Positions 1 through 7,704 of a stretch of 13,233 nucleotides of DNA are shown here, piece by piece (position 1 is the stretch's first letter; the number at the start of each line of letters is the position of its first letter). The DNA lies in the NCBI GenBank assembly GCA_016776705.1, contig JADHSW010000064.1, forward strand, positions 1 to 13,233, given 5' to 3'. This DNA is from Rhodospirillales bacterium (GTDB lineage: Bacteria > Pseudomonadota > Alphaproteobacteria > Rhodospirillales > JABHCV01). The notes under the pieces were generated by a model, which had not been told where the DNA came from, ran no database searches, and saw only the letters and a list, made by a program, of their open reading frames with translations. A program made the translations under genes and the position numbers.

Positions 1-9
1 AGGCAGAAT

Positions 10-972
10 ATGAAAAGCAAAACCCTTTTATCCCTAGGGCTTGCAAGCGCACTTGCGCTCGGTGGGATGATTGCCACGTCCGCTACGGCGATGGCGGACG
101 TTGAATCGAATGACCCGATCAAACTGACCATTCATGACTGGACGGGTCAATATCTGACCACCCACCTTATGGCCGAAGTATTGAAGAAGGCCGGGTACAA
201 TACCGAATACGTTCAGGCCGACTACATTGCGCAATTTGCCGGCCTAGAAACAGGTGACCTGCACGTTGCCATGGAAATGTGGGAAACCACCGGCCGCGAT
301 GCGATGGATGCATCATTGAAAACCGGCAAGACCGAAAATATGGGCGAAACCGGCATGCAGGCCATCGAAGAATGGTGGTACCCGGAATACATGAAGGAAA
401 GATGCCCGGGTCTTCCCGACTGGAAAGCCCTAAACAAGTGCGCCAAAGAATTTTCGACTGCGGAAACTGCACCAAAAGGGCGTTACCTTGGTGGCCCAGT
501 TACCTGGGGCGGATTTGATGATGAACGCGCCGAAGCCCTTGGTCTGAACTTTGAAGTCGTTCATGCTGGTACGGATGCCGCTTTGTTTGCCGAACTCGAA
601 TCAGCTTACCAGCGCAAGGCTCCGATCCTGTTGTGGGTCTATACCCCGCACTGGGCGCCTGCCAAGTTCAAGGGTGAATGGGTCGAGTTTCCCAAATATT
701 CAGCCGAATGCTATCAGGACCCAAAAGTGGGGATGAACAAGGATCTTGCATATGACTGCGGCAAGCCGCGTGGCCCGATCTGGAAAGTTTCCTGGGGTGG
801 GTTGAAAGACAAATGGCCCGGAGCTCATAAAATTATCAAGGCTTTTAAAATCAACAACGAGGAAATGAGCCAGATGATTGTTGAGGTTGATCTCAACGGT
901 AAGAAGCTTGAAAACGTCGTTGATGCCTGGATGGCCAATAACAAAGGCCGCTGGGAATCCTGGATCAAGTAA
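10..972 (+). CDS. Glycine betaine/proline-type ABC transporter substrate-binding protein
   Basis: This is a 320-residue periplasmic binding protein of the OpuAC/ProX type, which captures quaternary amines such as glycine betaine and hands them to the membrane permease. Residues 1-29 form a classic signal peptide: a Lys-rich start, a hydrophobic Leu/Ala core and an AMA|D cleavage site; no lipobox is seen. The mature part has the Trp-rich pattern of betaine-binding proteins, with W44 (HDWTGQ), W91 (EMWETT), W122-W123 (EEWWYP), W209 and W215 (WVYTPHW), candidates for an aromatic cage around a trimethylammonium group. Four cysteines (C132, C144, C234, C250) could form two disulfides in the periplasm. 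The start is the only sensible ATG before the signal peptide; the promoter lies outside the window. Family and transport role are well supported; the ligand (betaine, proline betaine, choline, carnitine or another methylated amine) is not determined. Confidence 0.93.
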   Translation: MKSKTLLSLGLASALALGGMIATSATAMADVESNDPIKLTIHDWTGQYLTTHLMAEVLKKAGYNTEYVQADYIAQFAGLETGDLHVAMEMWETTGRDAMDASLKTGKTENMGETGMQAIEEWWYPEYMKERCPGLPDWKALNKCAKEFSTAETAPKGRYLGGPVTWGGFDDERAEALGLNFEVVHAGTDAALFAELESAYQRKAPILLWVYTPHWAPAKFKGEWVEFPKYSAECYQDPKVGMNKDLAYDCGKPRGPIWKVSWGGLKDKWPGAHKIIKAFKINNEEMSQMIVEVDLNGKKLENVVDAWMANNKGRWESWIK

Positions 973-985
973 TCCTGTTACGGTG

Positions 986-1030
986 TGCGGGGATGGCTGC
1001 AGCGGCCCTCCCCGCAACGCTCAGTTTTTT
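986..1030 (+). terminator. Hairpin plus T-run after the binding-protein gene (attenuator or partial terminator)
   Basis: An 8-bp perfect stem, TGCGGGGA (986-993) with TCCCCGCA (1009-1016), can extend inside by GGC/GCC (995-997 with 1005-1007). Six T residues follow at 1025-1030, eight bases after the stem. It starts 13 bases after the stop codon of the binding-protein gene and more than 100 bases before the ATPase start. In binding-protein-dependent importers such intercistronic hairpins commonly protect the upstream message or lower downstream expression, giving more binding protein than membrane parts. That role here is inference; the offset between stem and T-run argues against a strong terminator. 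Confidence 0.5.
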
Positions 1031-1140
1031 ATCCTGTACCACCCGTACCCGTACGTTAATCCCCTGTGCGGAAAATTTGATCAGCATGACCATAAATGCC
1101 CCATTACCGCCTTCAAAAATCCCGACAGGAAATTCTGTAA

Positions 1141-2211
1141 ATGGCGAGTGAGATTAGTCCACATCCTGTGAAACTAGCCTGTCGTGGCGTCTGGAAAATA
1201 TTTGGCGATAACGCCACACGTTTCCTTGCCGACAAAAACAATGCCCCCAGTGATTCTGAACTGATTGATGCGGGAATGATCGCAGCCGTCAGGGATGCAA
1301 CACTGGAAATTCCCGAAGGAGAAATTTTCATCATTATGGGCCTCTCTGGTTCGGGTAAGTCGACGATGGTTCGTTGTTTGTCGCGCCTGATTGAACCGAC
1401 GGCCGGTGAAGTATTGTTCGAAGGTCAGGATCTGTTGAAGACCAGCCCCAAGGATATGATTGAAATTCGCCGCCATAAAATGGGTATGGTATTTCAACAC
1501 TTCGCCTTGCTGCCGCACCTGACGGTTCTGGGAAATGTCGCATTCCCCCTTGAAGTCCAGGGCATCGATAAGAAAACCCGTGAGGGGCGCGCCCTTGAAG
1601 TTATTGAGTTGGTTGGATTAAGCGGACGCGAAGGATATTACCCCCGTGAACTGTCTGGCGGACAACAACAGCGAGTGGGGATCGCAAGGTCTTTGGCAGT
1701 TGAGCCTGACATCTGGTTCCTTGATGAGCCATTTTCAGCACTTGACCCGCTAATCCGCCGTGAAATGCAGGATGAATTCCTGCGTTTGCAGCAAATGTTG
1801 AAGAAGACCATCGTCTTCATTACTCACGATTTTGACGAGGCGATCCGTCTGGCCGACCACATCGCCATTATGAAGGACGGTGAGATAATTCAGATTGGAA
1901 CGCCTGAGGAGCTTGTAATGCACCCGGCCACAGACTATGTGGCTGAATTCACACGGGGCATTCCCCGTGCCAAGGTGCTTACCGCACAGGCTGTAATGGA
2001 AGCGCCAACTGCGGGCGAATATTCCGTACAGGTCCGGTTTGATTCACGTCTTGAAGAACTGGGGGCAAACATCCTGCATGCGGACAAGCCTTTTGCCGTG
2101 ATTGATGAAAATGAAGCTGTCATTGGGCAAATTTCCCGTGATGCAGTTCTGGAAATTCTTGTCGGTGCGCCAAACGACGACGCTGACACAGGCAATGCAG
2201 GCGCGTCGTGA
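1141..2211 (+). CDS. Quaternary-amine ABC transporter ATP-binding protein (ProV/OpuAA-like)
   Basis: This 356-residue cytoplasmic ATPase powers the importer. All ABC motifs are visible in order: Walker A GLSGSGKST (67-75), Q-loop Gln at 119 (VFQH), signature LSGGQQQR (171-178), Walker B IWFLDEP (191-197), D-loop SALD (199-202) and switch His229 (THD). The N-terminal stretch before the nucleotide-binding domain (about residues 1-50, VKLACRGVWKIFG) and the C-terminal extension after residue 270 are typical of the glycine betaine/proline (QAT) class; the C-terminal part resembles a shortened CBS-type regulatory region. An in-frame TAA stands directly before the ATG, so this is the first possible start; ACAGGA at 1125-1130 is the likely ribosome site, 10 bases away. 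The stop codon overlaps the permease start by 4 bases, indicating translational coupling. Catalytically complete. Confidence 0.95.
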   Translation: MASEISPHPVKLACRGVWKIFGDNATRFLADKNNAPSDSELIDAGMIAAVRDATLEIPEGEIFIIMGLSGSGKSTMVRCLSRLIEPTAGEVLFEGQDLLKTSPKDMIEIRRHKMGMVFQHFALLPHLTVLGNVAFPLEVQGIDKKTREGRALEVIELVGLSGREGYYPRELSGGQQQRVGIARSLAVEPDIWFLDEPFSALDPLIRREMQDEFLRLQQMLKKTIVFITHDFDEAIRLADHIAIMKDGEIIQIGTPEELVMHPATDYVAEFTRGIPRAKVLTAQAVMEAPTAGEYSVQVRFDSRLEELGANILHADKPFAVIDENEAVIGQISRDAVLEILVGAPNDDADTGNAGAS

Positions 2212-4211
2212 CGGCGCTGACACTTTCGATTGGCGGGCGAGAGCGTCAGGTTAATCCTTGGTTCTTTATCTGGATTGCCGCCATTGGAATTGCTGTCGGT
2301 TTTTATTTCCTTCGTGAAGCAGCCCCCTGGGCCTTCAAATATCCACGCGGGTGGATTATTCCGCTTCGTTTCTGGATCACCGATTTTGTCAAGTGGTTGT
2401 TGAATGGTTTCGATCTGGGACTGTTTACCTTCAAAGAGTTGACCCGGTCCATATCGTGGCTGGTCGAGCAGCCCTACGACATGGTGCGCAGCTTGCTGGC
2501 AGACGGTTTCAAGGAGGGGCAGGGCAGTGATGCAATTGAGGTATTTCCCAGAGTTTCCTGGATTGCCGCCGTAATCATCGTTGCCATGATGGGGCATTTC
2601 GCCCGTGACTGGAAACTGGCCGCCCTTGGGGCGGCGTGTTTCTTCTATCTCGCCGTTTTTGGTCAATGGGATAGCGCCATGGTGACGCTCAGTTCCATAG
2701 CCATTGCGGTGCCCTTCGGTGTTGTTGGCGGCATCTCATTGGGAATTCTGGGTTTTCGCTCGCCATTTTTCCGCGCCATTATTTCACCGGTTCTGGACCT
2801 TATGCAAACGGTGCCGGTGTTCGCCTATCTGGTTCCGATTCTGATCCTTTTCGGGTTTGGTCCTGTGTCAGCCATGATTGCGACGATTATTTATGCCATG
2901 CCGCCAATGGTCCGGGTGACAATGTTGGCGCTTAAACAGGTTCCCGCCGAAGTGATTGAATTTGGACGCATGGCCGGATGTACGACACGGCAGATGATGT
3001 GGAAAGTGATGATCCCGTCGGCCAAGCCAACACTGATGGTTGGTTTCAATCAGGTTGTCATGTTGTCGCTGAATATGGTGATTATTGCCTCGATGATTGG
3101 CGCCGGTGGATTGGGATTTGATGTTCTGAACGCGCTTAAACGCCTTCGCATTGGCGAGGGTATTGAAGCAGGCGTAGCCATTACCTTGTTAGCCATTGCC
3201 CTGGATCGCTTAAGTCAGGCTATTGCTCACAAGGCGCAACCCGGTCACGAGGTGATCACAAGAAATATTTGGCAGCGCCATCCTTATCTCATGGGCGCAG
3301 CAGGCCTGTTGGTAGTTACATGGGGATTGGGCGTGTTTTTCCCGTCCGTTCAAACATACCCCGAGTCACTGCATCTGACGACAGGGACATTTTGGGACGG
3401 CGTGGTCAAGTGGATCAATATCAACTTCTTCAACCAGTTGGACGGGATGAAAAATTTCCTGCTGCTGAACGCGATGATTCCGATCAAGCGTTTTTTGCTT
3501 TCCCTGCCTTGGGTCGTTGTCGTTGGTTTTGTAACCCTGGCCGGGTTACAGCTTGGCGGGTGGCGGCTGGGCGTGCTGGTTGGATTGCTGGCATTGTTTA
3601 TTGTCGTCGTTGGGCAATGGCCAAAATCGATGATTACTGTTTATTTGTGTGGCATGGCTGTGTTTATTGCTGGGTGTATCGGTATCCCCATCGGTATTTA
3701 CGCAGCACTTAATGATCGCTTTCACCGTTTCATTCAGGTCGTTGTCGATACGTTGCAGACCCTGCCCAGTTTTGTTTACCTGATGCCCGTCGTCATGCTG
3801 TTCCGGGTTGGTGATTTTGCCGCCTTGCTGGCTGTTATCGCCTACGCGATCACACCCGCCATTCGCTATACAGACCATGGCATTCGCCGGGTGCCTCCAC
3901 ACCTTATTGAGGCATCAATTGCTGCGGGGTGCACGCCACTTCAAATTTTATGGAAAGTTCGTCTGCCCATGGCCTTGCCGGAAATCATGCTTGGCATAAA
4001 TCAGACGATCATGATGGCGCTCAGCATGCTCGTCATTACGGCGCTTGTTGGTACACGGGATCTGGGTCAGGAAGTCTATATCGCCCTGACCAAAGCCGAC
4101 AGTGGTCGTGGTCTGGTTGCCGGACTGTGTGTCGCCTTCATCGCTATCATCGCGGACCGCCTGATAAATGCCTGGAGCGTCAAACGAAAGGCGGAATTAG
4201 GGCTTGATTAA
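2208..4211 (+). CDS. Fused two-domain permease of the quaternary-amine ABC importer
   Basis: This 667-residue inner-membrane protein holds two ProW-type permease domains in one chain. The first core covers about residues 155-335 and the second about 470-655. Each carries the EAA loop that docks on the ATPase: EFGRMAGCTTRQMMWKV (251-267) and EASIAAGCTPLQILWKV (568-584). Hydrophobic segments are frequent, including near 18-35, 117-152, 157-182, 204-235, 280-300, 358-378, 432-468, 475-500, 520-550, 600-616 and 635-650. Usual ProW/OpuAB permeases have one such domain, about 280-350 residues, and act as homodimers; here the pair is covalently joined, so one copy should supply the whole channel. 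The two halves are clearly related but diverged. The start is GTG, inside the GTGA overlap with the ATPase stop; no independent ribosome site is obvious, which fits translational coupling. Function is secure; the transported compound is not. Confidence 0.93.
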   Translation: MTALTLSIGGRERQVNPWFFIWIAAIGIAVGFYFLREAAPWAFKYPRGWIIPLRFWITDFVKWLLNGFDLGLFTFKELTRSISWLVEQPYDMVRSLLADGFKEGQGSDAIEVFPRVSWIAAVIIVAMMGHFARDWKLAALGAACFFYLAVFGQWDSAMVTLSSIAIAVPFGVVGGISLGILGFRSPFFRAIISPVLDLMQTVPVFAYLVPILILFGFGPVSAMIATIIYAMPPMVRVTMLALKQVPAEVIEFGRMAGCTTRQMMWKVMIPSAKPTLMVGFNQVVMLSLNMVIIASMIGAGGLGFDVLNALKRLRIGEGIEAGVAITLLAIALDRLSQAIAHKAQPGHEVITRNIWQRHPYLMGAAGLLVVTWGLGVFFPSVQTYPESLHLTTGTFWDGVVKWININFFNQLDGMKNFLLLNAMIPIKRFLLSLPWVVVVGFVTLAGLQLGGWRLGVLVGLLALFIVVVGQWPKSMITVYLCGMAVFIAGCIGIPIGIYAALNDRFHRFIQVVVDTLQTLPSFVYLMPVVMLFRVGDFAALLAVIAYAITPAIRYTDHGIRRVPPHLIEASIAAGCTPLQILWKVRLPMALPEIMLGINQTIMMALSMLVITALVGTRDLGQEVYIALTKADSGRGLVAGLCVAFIAIIADRLINAWSVKRKAELGLD

Positions 4212-4219
4212 TCATTAAA

Positions 4220-4268
4220 ACCACAAAATTCCACGAAAATACGTTGAATAATGTTGGAAAATTGTGGT
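4220..4268. repeat. Imperfect inverted repeat downstream of the permease gene
   Basis: The left arm ACCACAAAATTCCA (4220-4233) and right arm TGGAAAATTGTGGT (4255-4268) are reverse complements at 12 of 14 positions, with the two mismatches at the centre of each arm and a 21-base spacer. It begins nine bases after the permease stop. It may fold in RNA as an mRNA-end hairpin, or be a two-half-site operator for a regulator of the enzyme genes. No T-run directly follows, so it is not a standard intrinsic terminator. Confidence 0.5.
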
Positions 4269-4283
4269 AAAAACGAGGATTAA

Positions 4284-4329
4284 AAAAAGATGATTGCAGG
4301 GCTGAAAACTGCACTCGAATCATCTTTTT
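4284..4329 (+). terminator. Strong terminator-like or attenuator hairpin before the enzyme operon
   Basis: A perfect 12-bp inverted repeat, AAAAAGATGATT (4284-4295) with AATCATCTTTTT (4318-4329), contains a further small stem GCAG/CTGC (4296-4299 with 4309-4312) in its loop. The right arm ends in five T, as in an intrinsic terminator, and the left side is preceded by two more A. It ends only 20 bases before the ATG of the next gene, leaving no room for a promoter between them. The downstream genes must therefore be transcribed through this hairpin, either from the importer operon or from a promoter before 4284. That makes it a candidate attenuator or partial terminator. Confidence 0.6.
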
Positions 4330-4349
4330 CAGGAACATAGGGTTAAATC

Positions 4350-5228
4350 ATGTCGGAACAGGCGTGGGCAAAAACTGCGGAACTAACTTGCTGGTCAAGT
4401 CGCGTTGATCCAAAGCCGTTAACGGGTGGAATCACCAATACGAATTTTGTCGTTGAGGATGCGGGCCAGAAATATGTTGTCCGTATTGGTGATGACATAC
4501 CCGTGCACGGCATTATGCGCTTTAACGAACTCGCCGCCAGTCGGGCCGCCCATGCAGCCGGACTATCGCCGAAAATTATTCATAGCGAACCGGGCGTTCT
4601 GGTGATCGATTTCATCGACGGCAAGACACTCGAAGCAGTAGATGTTCGCCAGCCTGAGACCCTCGATCAAATTGTCAAAATCATGAAGCGTATCCATCAT
4701 GACATCCCGCCGCTGCTGGAAGGTGCCTCATTGGTCTTTTGGGTTTTTCAGGTCTTGAGGGATTACCGTCGGACACTGAAGGCAGGCAACAGCCGCATGC
4801 TTGATGCCCTGCAGCGCCTGGAAAGAATATCCGATGCACTGGAAGAAGCGGTTGGCCCGGTAAAGCTGGTCTTCGGCCATAATGATCTGCTTCCCGCCAA
4901 CTTCATTAATGACGGCTCAAAGCTTTGGATCATTGATTGGGATTATGCGGGTTTCAACAGTCCTTTGTTCGATTTATCCAATCTGGCATCCAACAACGAA
5001 TTCGATGTTGAGCTTGAGCATCGTTTGCTGGAAAGCTATTTCGGTGCTTCTGCCGACGCAGCCCTCTGGCGTTCGTATTCAGCCATGAAATGCGCCTCGC
5101 TTTTGCGTGAAGCGATGTGGAGCATGGTGTCGGAAATTCATTCCGATCTTCAATTCGATTATATCGCTTACACAGACGAGAATCTTGAACGGTTCGAGCA
5201 GGCTTATCAATCCTTCCGGGAAATCTAG
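4350..5228 (+). CDS. Choline-kinase-like phosphotransferase (APH/ChoK fold), copy 1
   Basis: This 292-residue soluble protein belongs to the aminoglycoside phosphotransferase/choline kinase superfamily, which transfers the ATP gamma-phosphate to a hydroxyl of a small molecule. Visible motifs are the nucleotide loop GGITNTNF (26-33), the beta-strand YVVRIG (42-47) with Arg where protein kinases have Lys, the catalytic loop HNDLLPANF (177-185; Asp179 as base and Asn184 for metal), and the metal-binding IDWDYAG (195-201; Asp196). Bacterial LicA-type choline kinases share this pattern. AGGG at 4339-4342, seven bases before the ATG, is a modest ribosome site. Nine bases separate it from the first oxidoreductase. 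The context suggests phosphorylation of a methylated amino alcohol or related intermediate, but the substrate is inference. A choline, ethanolamine or hydroxy-amino-acid kinase are all possible. Confidence 0.85.
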   Translation: MSEQAWAKTAELTCWSSRVDPKPLTGGITNTNFVVEDAGQKYVVRIGDDIPVHGIMRFNELAASRAAHAAGLSPKIIHSEPGVLVIDFIDGKTLEAVDVRQPETLDQIVKIMKRIHHDIPPLLEGASLVFWVFQVLRDYRRTLKAGNSRMLDALQRLERISDALEEAVGPVKLVFGHNDLLPANFINDGSKLWIIDWDYAGFNSPLFDLSNLASNNEFDVELEHRLLESYFGASADAALWRSYSAMKCASLLREAMWSMVSEIHSDLQFDYIAYTDENLERFEQAYQSFREI

Positions 5229-5237
5229 GAGATACGA

Positions 5238-7682
5238 ATGACTTCACTGCCATCCAATGCGCGCGTGGTTATTATCGGCGGCGGTATCGTTGGTTGTTCG
5301 ACAGCGTATCATCTTGGCAAGCTTGGCTGGACAGACATTGTCCAGCTGGAAAAGCACAAGCTGACCAGTGGTTCCACATTCCATGCCGCCGGACTCGTCG
5401 GGCAGCTGCGCTCCAACGCGAATATTACACAGCTTTTGAAATACAGCGTCGAACTTTATGACACGCTTGAAAGTGATACAGGTCTTGCCACGGGTTGGAA
5501 AATGAATGGCGGGTTGCGTCTTGCCTGTAACAAGGAGCGCATGATTGAAATCGAGCGTCAGGCGACGACGGCGCAAAGCTTCGGCCTGGAAATGCAAATG
5601 CTGACGCCTAAGCAGGCACAGGATTTGTGGCCGTTGATGGATATTTCCGACGTTGTTGGTGCAGCCTTCCTTCCAACCGACGGGCAGGCGAACCCGTCCG
5701 ATATTACCCAGGCCCTGTCCAAGGGCGCACGAATGAACGGCGTCAAGATTGTCGAAGAATGCAACGTTACGGCGATCAAGGTCATTGATGCCAAGGCGTG
5801 TGGTGTCTCCACCTCGCTGGGTGATATAGATTGCGAGATTGTCGTAAATTGTGGCGGCCAGTGGGCCCGTGAGTTGGGACAAATGGCGGGCGTCAACGTT
5901 CCACTTTGTTCGGTCGAACATCAATACATGGTGACCGAACCCATGGAAGGCGTCGCCAGAAATTTGCCGACCTTGCGTGATCCAGATCGTCTGACATATT
6001 TCAAGGAAGAGGTAGGCGGGCTTGTTATGGGCGGCTATGAGCCCAATCCCATTCCATGGGCAAAGGACGGCATTCCCGAAGGCTTTAACTTCTCATTGCT
6101 GGAATCCAATTGGGATCATTTTGAGCAGTTGATGGAGCATGCCCTTGCCCGTGTGCCGTCCCTCGAAAATGCAGGTATTCGCACCCTTACCAATGGTCCC
6201 GAATCCTTTACGCCGGACGGCAATTTCATTCTTGGAGAAGCGCCGGAAGTGAAAAATTTCTATGTCGGAGCCGGGTTCAATGCCTTTGGTATTGCCGCAG
6301 GCGGGGGAGCAGGTAAAGCACTGGCGGAATGGATTGTCGGTGGCGAACCGAGCCTTGATCTGTGGCCTGTTGATATTCGCCGTTTCGGTATTCATCACCG
6401 GGATGCCGACTGGGTTCGCAGCCGTACCCTTGAATTGTATGGCAAGCACTACACAATCGGATGGCCTTTCGAAGAACATAAAAGCGCACGCCCGGTTCGC
6501 ACGTCAGCACTTTATGACCGCCTTAAAGCCAGCGGCGCCTGCTTTGGCGAGAAAATGGGGTGGGAACGCCCCAACTGGTTCGCCCCTGATGGCGTGAAAG
6601 CCGAAGACGAATACTCTTTCGGACGACAAAACTGGTTTGAGCATGTAGGCGCGGAACACATGGCAACCCGCGAACGGGTAACCATTTTCGATCAAAGCTC
6701 CTTTGCCAAGTTCATGGTCTCTGGCCCGGATGCCCAGAAGGCCCTTGACTGGATCTGCGCCAACGATGTCAGCAAGTCACCCGGTGCGTTGACCTATACG
6801 CAAATGCTCAATTCGCGTGGTGGCATCGAATGCGACCTTACGGTGGCAAGGATCAGCGATGAAAAATTTTATCTGGTTACCGGCACCGGTTACCGCACCC
6901 ATGATTTTAACTGGATCAAACGCAATATCAAAGACGGACTGAATGTCACGCTTGAGGACATTACCGATACCCAGTGCACGCTTTCCCTTATGGGGCCAAA
7001 GGCAAGGGCTGTTTTTTCCCAGGTTACAGATGCTGATGTTTCAAACGAGGGCTTTGCGTTCGCCACCTGTCAGGAAATTTTCATTGCCGACGCCCCCGTC
7101 AAGGCGCTTCGGGTGACGTATGTTGGCGAGCTTGGATGGGAATTGCATTTCCCCATTGAATACGCCCTGGAAGTCTACCAAACCCTGATGAATGCCGGCG
7201 AACAATACGGCATTACCAATGCCGGTTATCGCGCCATTGAATCACTGCGTCTTGAAAAAGGATACCGGGCATGGGCATCGGATATTGGTCCTGATTACTC
7301 CCCCCTTGAGTCGGGCCTTGGGTGGGCTGTTAAAATTAAAACCAACACCCCGTTCATTGGCCGTGACGCCATTGTTCGCCAACAGAAAGATGGGATTAAA
7401 AAACGCCTCGCATGTTTTACCCTTGATGATCCCGATGTTGTGCTGCTTGGTCGTGAAACAATCTATCGAAATGGAGAACGTGTCGGCTGGTTAAGCAGTG
7501 GAGGCTGGGGGTACACGGTCAAGAAAAACATTGGTTTTGGCTATGTAAGAAATCAGGACGGTGTATCCATAGAATATCTGAAATCAGGGGCCTACGAGTT
7601 GGATGTGGCGACAAGGCGTATTCCCTGCACCATTCAGTTCGGGGCTTTGGTTGATCCGAATATGGAACGCATCAAGTGCTGA
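5238..7682 (+). CDS. FAD-dependent dimethylglycine/sarcosine dehydrogenase-like protein with GcvT domain, paralog A
   Basis: This 814-residue enzyme has an N-terminal FAD amine-oxidoreductase domain (about 1-375), a linking FAO_M-type region (about 380-440) and a C-terminal folate-binding GcvT/aminomethyltransferase part (about 445-814). The FAD motif GGGIVGCSTAYHLGKLG is at 14-30. SGSTFHAAGL carries His49, which by motif position is the covalent FAD attachment histidine of dimethylglycine and sarcosine dehydrogenases. His228 (EHQY) and Tyr254/Tyr267 fall where active-site residues lie in dimethylglycine oxidase. In the GcvT part RGGIECDLTV (528-537) places Asp533 as the catalytic aspartate; YVGELGWEL follows at 628-636. 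Family chemistry is oxidative N-demethylation with the one-carbon unit passed to tetrahydrofolate. Length matches the family (about 800-860). AGGAG at 5227-5231 is six bases before the ATG. No signal peptide, so it is cytoplasmic. The exact N-methyl substrate is unknown. Confidence 0.9.
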   Translation: MTSLPSNARVVIIGGGIVGCSTAYHLGKLGWTDIVQLEKHKLTSGSTFHAAGLVGQLRSNANITQLLKYSVELYDTLESDTGLATGWKMNGGLRLACNKERMIEIERQATTAQSFGLEMQMLTPKQAQDLWPLMDISDVVGAAFLPTDGQANPSDITQALSKGARMNGVKIVEECNVTAIKVIDAKACGVSTSLGDIDCEIVVNCGGQWARELGQMAGVNVPLCSVEHQYMVTEPMEGVARNLPTLRDPDRLTYFKEEVGGLVMGGYEPNPIPWAKDGIPEGFNFSLLESNWDHFEQLMEHALARVPSLENAGIRTLTNGPESFTPDGNFILGEAPEVKNFYVGAGFNAFGIAAGGGAGKALAEWIVGGEPSLDLWPVDIRRFGIHHRDADWVRSRTLELYGKHYTIGWPFEEHKSARPVRTSALYDRLKASGACFGEKMGWERPNWFAPDGVKAEDEYSFGRQNWFEHVGAEHMATRERVTIFDQSSFAKFMVSGPDAQKALDWICANDVSKSPGALTYTQMLNSRGGIECDLTVARISDEKFYLVTGTGYRTHDFNWIKRNIKDGLNVTLEDITDTQCTLSLMGPKARAVFSQVTDADVSNEGFAFATCQEIFIADAPVKALRVTYVGELGWELHFPIEYALEVYQTLMNAGEQYGITNAGYRAIESLRLEKGYRAWASDIGPDYSPLESGLGWAVKIKTNTPFIGRDAIVRQQKDGIKKRLACFTLDDPDVVLLGRETIYRNGERVGWLSSGGWGYTVKKNIGFGYVRNQDGVSIEYLKSGAYELDVATRRIPCTIQFGALVDPNMERIKC

Positions 7683-7704
7683 GGGAAAAGCGGGGAATAT
7701 TATA

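Noticed and set aside
1935..2666. Long - strand open frame (243 codons)
   Set aside because: It lies antisense across the end of the ATPase gene and start of the permease gene, and the peptide shows no family motifs; a shadow of the real coding frames.
5244..5924. Long - strand open frame (226 codons)
   Set aside because: It is fully antisense to the FAD domain of the first oxidoreductase, whose motifs are unmistakable.
7603..7704. N-terminal extension of the second oxidoreductase from an upstream in-frame ATG
   Set aside because: It overlaps the end of the first oxidoreductase by 80 bases, encodes residues unlike the family, and the ATG at 7705 has a good ribosome site and aligns with the paralog start.
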